A DNA stretch of 64,000 bases from positions 40,315,473 through 40,379,472 of the forward strand of contig OX419758.1 of NCBI GenBank assembly GCA_948567375.1, given 5' to 3'. Every line of letters begins with the position of its first letter. Position 1 is the first letter of the stretch. This stretch comes from Lunularia cruciata (Eukaryota; Streptophyta; Marchantiopsida; Lunulariales; Lunulariaceae). This document shows positions 57,366 to 64,000 of the stretch, in pieces. A program made the translations under genes and the position numbers. Under the pieces are notes generated by a model. It saw nothing but the letters and a program-made list of their open reading frames with translations, did no database searches and had not been told where the DNA came from.

Positions 57366-58476
57366 TTGATGAAATTTGCTGGGTGTTGAATGTTATGAAA
57401 TGCTATGAGCCAATCTCTTTCTTGAGTATTTCTCATGTCGGGCCCGTCAACTATCTTTTCATATCCCTAGATTTCTGCCATGGTTCAAATTGAGTTTGCT
57501 CTTCCTCTGTGTTTCTCTTCTCAATCTCTCAAATGTTCTCTTGTTGTTTCTCTCGAGTCTCCAAAGCACTTGTTCAATTAGAAATCCAAATGGAGCTCTT
57601 CTTCTCAAAATTCCTCTCAAAATTCCAACTCTCTCTGCCCTACAGCGAGTTGGTCTCCTAACAATTTGCCTCCTTCAGCTTTGGCAAGTTTTCCTCCTTC
57701 AAGGGAGTATGCTTCCTTCCAACACCCCACTTGCAAAATGATTCTTTCTCCTTCAAACAACTCACACACCCACACACAATCACGAAATGAGCCTTTCTCT
57801 TTCCAACACCCCACACACTCGCAAAATGAGGCTTTTTAACATCCCACACACTAGGGAATGACATGAATTGAAAAGAGTAAGGTTTATATAACCCCAGGCG
57901 GCTGGAAAAGAAAGTTGAATACCAAACATCCAAAATGTACACATCCATGGAAAAAAATCCATATTTCAACCAAAAGAACTCAAATCCCGAGCGGCAACAT
58001 GCAGCACTCCACGTCGCCAACCGGTGCAGGCAAGCGTTACATATTTCACACAGCACCTACCAGTGCCTACCAGCGCCATCTCACAGTGTCTACCAGCGCC
58101 AACGAGTGCATTTATTATTTGTTGATCTTGGAGTGCGGTCCCCAACATCTGCCATCATCTACAAGCGCCATTGAGTGGCACAGTCAAGCGCCACTTGATG
58201 GCCACAAGCCATTTTTGTAAGTTTGTGAGCAGCCTCCAGCGTGTACAAGCGCCATCTCATGGTGTCTACAACATGAGCACACTTAAACTTTTTTCCAACA
58301 TCCTCCGACAAGTGACTTTGAAGTGTAAACTTGCTAAACACCACATCGTATAAGGGTAAGCTCAGGCCTTACAAATGTACAGATTAAGCTCCATAGAATT
58401 CATTTTGCATCTTTTGAATTCTTATCTCAATATTACATCAAGATACACTACTGGTTACTCTAAGTTACCAGACTAT

Positions 58477-58592
58477 GAGATATGAGATGAATAACTGAAA
58501 AATATATATTTTATTATATGGAAACTCAGTCAATGAGATATGAGATGAATAACTGAAAAATATATTTTTTATTATATGGAAACTCAGTCAAT
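58477..58592 (+). repeat. 58-bp tandem duplication
   Basis: GAGATATGAGATGAATAACT...AACTCAGTCAAT occurs at 58477-58534 and again at 58535-58592 with very few changes. The second copy covers the stop codon of the transposase frame. Confidence 0.92.
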
Positions 58593-59963
58593 CGAGTATA
58601 TCATCATTGTGATAATCAAGGCAATGTTGCATCACCCTTGATCTACTTTCTTCTCTACCAAGTTCTATAGCATGAAAAGACATTTCTGAATCTATTTGAG
58701 TTTCCTTTGTAAATCCACCATTGTCCTTTGACCAAAGGTCAGACCTATTGATTAAAAAATTATGTACAATAATACACATTGATACCCACTTTAACAAATA
58801 AGCATTTCTACTATTGTCTTTCAATTGCACTCTTAGCTCACAAAGAGAATGTCATCTAGCTTTCAATACTCCTATACAATGCTCATTTATCACTCTTGCC
58901 TTTGCTAAATATTTATTAAACTCCTGCTTGTCCTCTGATCGAGCCTGCTTGAAAGCGGGGACTAGATGATGCATGGGTACATAACCCGAATCACCTAAAA
59001 GGTACTCCTTTGCCTCAAAAGTGCAACAACTCCCTCTCAGGTCCAAATCATTCTATAGTGAGGATTGCAAGAATGCCATAGTCATGTCATGACATGACCC
59101 TGGCATTCTTGCAAATAAAAAAATCAAATTATACTTTTAGTAAAATATACAAAAAGGATCACCAATCCATTGCAAAAATACCCAACAAAACAGCACATAA
59201 CATAAAACATACCTTCCGAAAAATGCACAATTCTCCCTTTATCATCACAAATAACTTGGCCGTTTATAGAATATGAACCTTTGTGGCTGAAATATATTCC
59301 ACATCCACCGTTGGTCGAGCTGCAAGAGGAAACAATGTTCCATCTACCAAACCAACACAACCAGGAAAACCTTTTTGTGCAAAAACAATGGATATCCTCC
59401 TCCTCTCCTTGAGCTTGGGCCAAGCAACTTGACTCCTCATCACATCTAATATGGCTGTCATAACTCTATCAATAAAAGCAATTGTTGAACCAGCACTAAT
59501 GCCCCAAATATTTAAACCTCATGCAACACAAGCTCCATTGCCATGATGCCCAAATCTATCCAAGGCTAGGGCAACTTGGATCCACATAGGTGTTTGCTCT
59601 CTTCGGTAGCTTTTCTCAAAAATTGTGTGTCTTAATCAAATCCACTAATGTTGAAAAAGAATCCACATCCATTCTAGTAAGATGGAAAAAGGCCTTAGTA
59701 TCAAGATTTCTAAAATACTCCTTCACAAACTCTCTACTACGAGGGTAAGTAACACGGGGTTCCAAGTATCAATGAGTATGTGCATACTCCCACCCACTAA
59801 TAAAACATTCTATCATATCTAAATCTCTTCTTAATTCTTCCTCTTCATCTTCTAATCCTTGTAGCAATATCTCCAAATCTAACCGAATCATCCATTGAAT
59901 ACATTTTCTAATATTTCTGGTTAGTTCTACACAAGTGCTCCCTCTCGGCATGACTTGACTCAA
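58588..59963 (-). pseudogene. PIF/Harbinger DDE transposase, broken
   Basis: Read on the minus strand: N-terminal FISGW..., the helix region RMDVDSFSTLVDLIK (about 59640), CVGLVDGTLFPLA (first Asp, about 59335), HKGSYSINGQVICDDKGRI (about 59230-59290), a probable intron (donor GAAG/GTATGT near 59213, acceptor near 59102), MPGSCHDMTMAFLQ (about 59060-59100), LLGDSGYVPMHHLV (second Asp, about 58970) and NEHCIGVLKAR (catalytic Glu, about 58870). The three catalytic acidic residues are present. Frameshifts near 59290 and 58855 and several stops inactivate it. The enzyme would cut and paste elements at TTA/TAA targets. Confidence 0.88.
59067..59112. repeat. 46-bp imperfect palindrome at the transposase exon edge
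   Basis: GCAAGAATGCCA and TGGCATTCTTGC bracket the perfect 18-bp palindrome GTCATGTCATGACATGAC (59081-59098); only two positions per arm fail to pair. Confidence 0.93.
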
Positions 59964-60940
59964 TTTTTAATCACCATGGATAACTCCTTATTGGCAAAGG
60001 GGCATCTCTCTTCTTGGTGAACTTTCAGCAAAGGGACATCTCTATTCTCTGTGCACACAAAAAAAAAATCTCATAAATTTCATTTCGTAACAAGAAAACA
60101 AGTTCATGAATTTCATTTCATCACTAAGGGGGAACAAGTGCATACATTTCATACTTGTACCAAGAGACAACGTCATAAATTAAAAAAAAATTAAATAAGG
60201 AAATTGAATATTCTGGATAGTAACACTTTAAACAAAATCACTCCTCCTTCTAACCTTCCCACTGCCCGCACTCAAATCTTCCCACTCCAAACAAATTCAC
60301 TCCCCATTCCAACTCTAGCTATGGATCTCTCAAATCTTCATAGGTGGTAAATTTTTGCATGCATTTAAATCTTTCCACTCATGCTTCCTCCAATCTTCCT
60401 TGGTGGTAAAAAATTGTGTTCCCGCTTGTCTAATGCATAAATTTGTCTGTAATTTGATTACCATGGGTGTTGTCAAAACATCATGGATGCTCCGTTTGGT
60501 GGCTGTCACTTTCACTCTAACCCTAAACTATAAACTTTATTTACCCTAATTTGTAATCAATGCACTACGGAGTGATAATGGAAAATTCCTTATCCCTTAT
60601 TTTCTGCAAACCACCTCACATGGAGTGTGCCAATAAATAAGGAACTTGGCCCAAGCTCTGTAACAATACCTTTTCTACCTCTTGGTCACACACCGTACCC
60701 ATTTAGTCAACGCTTTGTAACTATCTATATGAAAAGTTATGAAACTTTGTATAACTATTTCCGAAACCCCCTTGTATGCTTGGTTTCCTGATATGCTGGA
60801 TTGCCCCTTTGAGATTGATGATTTAGAAACAATTGAAAATTGAAAATTTCATTGACTAAAATTGAGATCTGTCTGGAGTAGGCATAGATTGTGCATATAG
60901 GACTATGTGAATAGGAGTCTTATTGGTCAATCCCAGACAC
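59964..60940. other. Gene-free spacer
   Basis: No recognisable gene; ORFs at 60330-60549 on both strands are unsupported. Confidence 0.45.
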
Positions 60941-61663
60941 TGTTAGTGTCTTTTGGACTGAGAGTGCCTAAATCACTTTTCAGTAAACTAGGTAGCGAGA
61001 GCTCAATAAACTCAATAACTAGAAGTTGGTTTACAATATATGAACTAAAGAAACTTATTGTTTGAGTCTGTTGAGGAAATTAATATCTGCATTCAACAAG
61101 GTTTACTACAGATACAAAAGTGAAAACCTGAAGGCTAGTGTTATTGTGTATGCACTTATATCTAACAATGAACGCAACAAGATACACACGGATAAGATAA
61201 GAAACACTACCACCTCCTAACACGATATTCAGGTTCATGTTAACAATGTTATGTTTGGCTTGTTATCATAGACTTGACTGATCAAGAGCAAGAGCAAACT
61301 CAATTGATGAAACATGCAGTGAGTACAGTGCAGTCACATGTCTAGATATATTCAGTCATTACTAAGGCTAAGTATTAAAGTGACTAGATATCTTGAGTGG
61401 TCAATACTCATGAAGTCCAGCCATTCAAAATTCAGGAGTTCAGTTGGATGACAATGATAGGGACTATCTCTGTTTGTGTGTATATATATCTGTGTGCAAT
61501 GAGAAATAAAGGTTTGAATTCGAGTGTGAGCATGTTTTAGCAATGGAGGTAGCTTTTGGGACAGGGAGTAAACCACATTGTTTCCTATTAGTCCTCTGAT
61601 TTATGTTTAATGGGCTTTATGATGTGCTATTGCAAGAGGTCCTTGGGACTGTATTTTCTAACA
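60941..61663 (+). repeat. Probable 5' LTR of the second Copia
   Basis: It begins TGTTAGTG and ends TCTAACA, a short inverted terminal repeat as in Copia LTRs, directly before the primer site. The 3' LTR is outside the window, so the left edge is an inference. Confidence 0.55.
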
Positions 61664-61664
61664 A

Positions 61665-61680
61665 TTTGTATCAGAGCTTA
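61665..61680 (+). other. Primer-binding site of the second Copia
   Basis: TTTGTATCAGAGCTTA keeps the GTATCAGAGC core of the initiator Met tRNA primer site. Confidence 0.8.
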
Positions 61681-61749
61681 GTTGGTCATGAAGAGGGTCT
61701 TGAGAGCTGAGGGTGCAGGGGTGATATCCATATCAAATGTTAATTTCCA

Positions 61750-62560
61750 GTGGAGAAGTTTGATGGGAAAACTAATTTTGGACTTTGGAAACTAAAGATG
61801 AAGGACCTTCTTGTCAAGCAAGGACTGCATAGAGCACTAAAGAAAAAACAAGAGGAAAAAAGTGATGGGATGGGGAAGATGAAAATGCAGATCTCAGAGC
61901 TATTAGCACTATTAGGTTGAACCTTGCTGATGAAGTGCTATACAATGTTATGAATGAGAAACCTGCACCAAAACTATGGGCCAAATTGACAAATAGATTG
62001 TTTCTTAAACAGAAGTTGTATATGTTGAGGATGAAGGAAGACCAGAGTATTATGGAGCACCTCAATGCTTTCAACAAAATCATTTGTGATTTGATGAGCA
62101 TAGAGGTTAAGTTAGAAGAGGAGGATAAGGCATTGTTGTTATTGACTTCACTTTCTCCATCATATGAGCATCTGGTCACAACTCTTCTATATGGGAAGGA
62201 TGATATAAATTGTGAGGAGGTCACTTCAGCATTATTGTCCAATGAGATGCAAAAAAGACAACCAAGAAAAGACAAGTTTAGAGGCTCTATTTATCAGAGA
62301 AAGGACAAGAGAGAGAAAGAGAGAGAGATAAAATCAGGAGTAAATCAAGATCCAAGTCTAGAACTGGAGGTTTCAAAGGCAAGTGCTGGATTTGTGGGAA
62401 GGTTGGACATTTCAAGAAGGCATGTAACAACAAGAGGCTTGATTCCAACAAGGATAAAGGTCAACTTTCAGATCAAGCAAGCATTGCTGAGTCATTTGGA
62501 GTTGTGGATGATGTTTCTATGTGTTACCCAAGACAAAGATCAATTTGAGTAGTCATGGAT
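61750..62560 (+). pseudogene. Second Copia gag
   Basis: The frame opens VEKFDGKTNFGLWKLKMKDLL, then breaks at a TGA-containing region near 61860 and resumes at 61917 (LADEVLYNVM, AKLTNRLFLKQKLYML, LTSLSPSYEHLV). A frame change near 62320 leads to the zinc knuckle CWICGKVGHFKKAC (about 62388-62430). Function as for the other Copia gag. Confidence 0.82.
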
Positions 62561-63660
62561 ATTGGACTCAAGTTGCTCTTACCAGATGTGTCCAAATAAG
62601 GAGTGGTTTCATGAGTACAAATCATTCAATGGAGGATCTGTAATAATGAGGAACAACATGGCTTGTAAAGCTATTGGCATTGGTACAATATGCATTAAGA
62701 TAATCAATGGTATTTTGAGGACTCTTGCTGATGTGAGGCATGTTCCTGAGTTAAGGAAGAATTTGATATCACTAGGCACTTTGGACTCAAATGGTTGGAG
62801 GTGAGGAGCAGAAAACGGAACACTCAAGGTATCAAAAGGAACATTGGTTGCAATGAAGAGCAAGAAGATAGGAAATCTTTATGAGCTTGTTGGATAAACC
62901 ATCACTAGAGGAGTGGCAAGTACTATTTCTAAAAATCAGTATCCCAAAGATCTTACTCAGTTATGGCACCTATGTTTGGGTCATATGAGTGAAAGGGGTC
63001 TAAGTGAATTGTCCAAGCAACAACTTCTAAAGGGCCTTAAAAGTTGTAAGTTAAAATTCTGTGAGCATTGTGTAATAGGAAAGCAACAAAGGGTAAGCTT
63101 TTCCACAAGAGTTCATTGCACAAAGGGAATTTAAGACTATGTGCATTTTGATGTTTGGGGCACTGCACCTATAGCTTCAAAATCTGGAGCATTATACTTT
63201 GTATCTTTGGTCTATTATTACTCTAGGAGAGTATGGGTCTACACCATGAAGCAAAAATTAAAGGTCTTCTCTATCTTTAAACAGTGGAAGGTGATGATGG
63301 AGAAACACATTGGAAGGAAAGTGAAGTGTTTGAGATTTCATAATGGTGGAGAATACAAATCTGGAGAGTTTGATAGATATTGTAAGAGTCAAGGGATAAT
63401 TTCTCACTTTACCATACCAAGTACTCCTTGAAAAAATGGTGTGGCAGAGTGGATAAATCATACATTCTTGGAGAAAGCAAGAAGTATATTAAGCAATGCA
63501 AGATTGGAGAAGAGTTTTTGGGCAGAAGCTATAAATACGGCTTGTCATTTGGTAAACATTCCTCCCTCTATTGCTATTGACTGAAAGACACCTATGGAAA
63601 AATGGACAGGTAGTCATGTTGATTACTCTTCACTTAGAGATTTGGATGCATAGCTTATGT
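62560..63660 (+). pseudogene. Second Copia protease and integrase
   Basis: The protease site reads LDSSCSYQMCPNKEW near 62565 and the domain ends at LRKNLISLGTLDSNG. The integrase zinc region is LWHLCLGHMSERGL ... CEHC (about 62960-63070). In the core the first Asp is kept (HFDVWG), the second is replaced (RFHNGGEY where the family has RSDNGGEY), and the Glu is kept (NGVAEW). TAA, TAG and TGA stops are scattered through it. Confidence 0.85.
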
Positions 63661-64000
63661 TCATATTCAACAAGAACAAAGGACAAAGTTAGATCCCAAA
63701 TCTAGAAAATGTTTATTCCTAGGATATGAGAAGGATACAAAGGGATATAGATTATGGGATCAAGAAAGGTGTTGTCTTGTTGTGAGTAGGGAAGTAGCTT
63801 TTGATGAGACTAGTACAATGAATACTATTACTATAGCAAAAGAAAAAAAAATTAGTTAGAATTTCTTAAGATAGATATTGATCTTGGAAATGAAGACATT
63901 TCACCTCTTGTAAATCTACCAAGTGAACCATTAGAAGGGCAAAGTTCAGAAGTGATTCATGAACATATGTATGCAAATAGGGATAGAAGGCCTCCAAAGA

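Larger units (their letters stand above)
54360..58350 (-). mobile_element. Unidentified transposon with coiled-coil proteins and inverted subterminal repeats
   Basis: The left edge (about 54390-54690) is full of GCGCTTGT-like units and the right edge (about 57990-58260) of ACAAGCGCCA-like units, that is, the same degenerate repeat in inverted orientation. Between them the minus strand codes a polar protein in several frames: LVRGRQFQLTADIVRDALAM (about 57300), SLQSKLRSPKGCRF (about 56970), an acidic tail, and a coiled coil (56029-56343). I did not find exact termini or a target duplication. It may be a CACTA/MULE-like element nested in the Harbinger element. Confidence in the boundaries is low. 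Confidence 0.4.
60941..64000 (+). mobile_element. Second Ty1/Copia element, 5' part, cut by window end
   Basis: A probable 5' LTR, primer site, gag, protease and integrase appear in Copia order, and the sequence runs off the window before RT. Its proteins are related to, but clearly diverged from, those of the Copia at 9.5-17.3 kb. Stops and frameshifts are present in every domain. Confidence 0.85.

Overview
The window is nuclear DNA of a land plant. It has spliced genes with GT-AG introns, plant-type protein families (an O-fucosyltransferase, an LPAT4/5-type acyltransferase, an F-box protein) and a dense load of decayed Copia, Gypsy and PIF/Harbinger elements. A seed-free plant such as a bryophyte is my guess from the look of the proteins and repeats; nothing here proves it. 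Only three host loci are clear, and transposon remains fill roughly half of the window.

Layout. 1-2928: no gene I can support. 2929-5214 (+): a two-exon Golgi-type O-fucosyltransferase that reads cleanly across its intron. 5.8-9.3 kb: empty. 9464-17281 (+): a decayed Copia element bounded by 233/248-bp LTRs. It carries an antisense, intronless, frameshifted copy of a chloroplast CSP41A-like gene in its leader, and its reverse transcriptase is split by a 781-bp solo LTR with a 5-bp target duplication. 18853-28956 (+): a decayed Gypsy element with an unusual domain order: gag - protease - cytosine-5 DNA methyltransferase - RT/RNase H - integrase - PHD finger. Its gag is split by a second solo LTR, whose reverse strand has a heat-shock-element cluster just upstream of a TATA box. 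29-33.9 kb: repeat tails and weak ORFs.

35111-37526 (+): an intact four-exon LPAT (374 aa). 37.5-41.7 kb: fold-backs and a MITE-like element. 41766-43280 (-): an F-box gene interrupted by one in-frame TAA. 44624-44896 (-): an internal exon of an unrecognised gene. 45-50.9 kb: very AT-rich and gene-free, with a 34-bp perfect palindrome. 50.9-51.7 kb: the 3' end of a retroelement whose tail recurs twice elsewhere. 53.0-54.2 kb (+) and 58.6-60.0 kb (-): the two expected parts of a PIF/Harbinger transposon (MYB/SANT-like ORF and DDE transposase), separated by an unidentified element coding coiled-coil proteins. 60941-64000 (+): the 5' part of another Copia element, cut by the window end.

The most interesting object is the Gypsy element. 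It combines a DNA methylation enzyme with a predicted chromatin reader in one polyprotein. Its present copy is dead, and many of its stops are TAG where the protein family calls for glutamine, as expected from C-to-T decay at CAG (CHG) sites. The second is the captured CSP41A copy inside the Copia leader. All identifications rest on reading motifs by eye; no database search was run.
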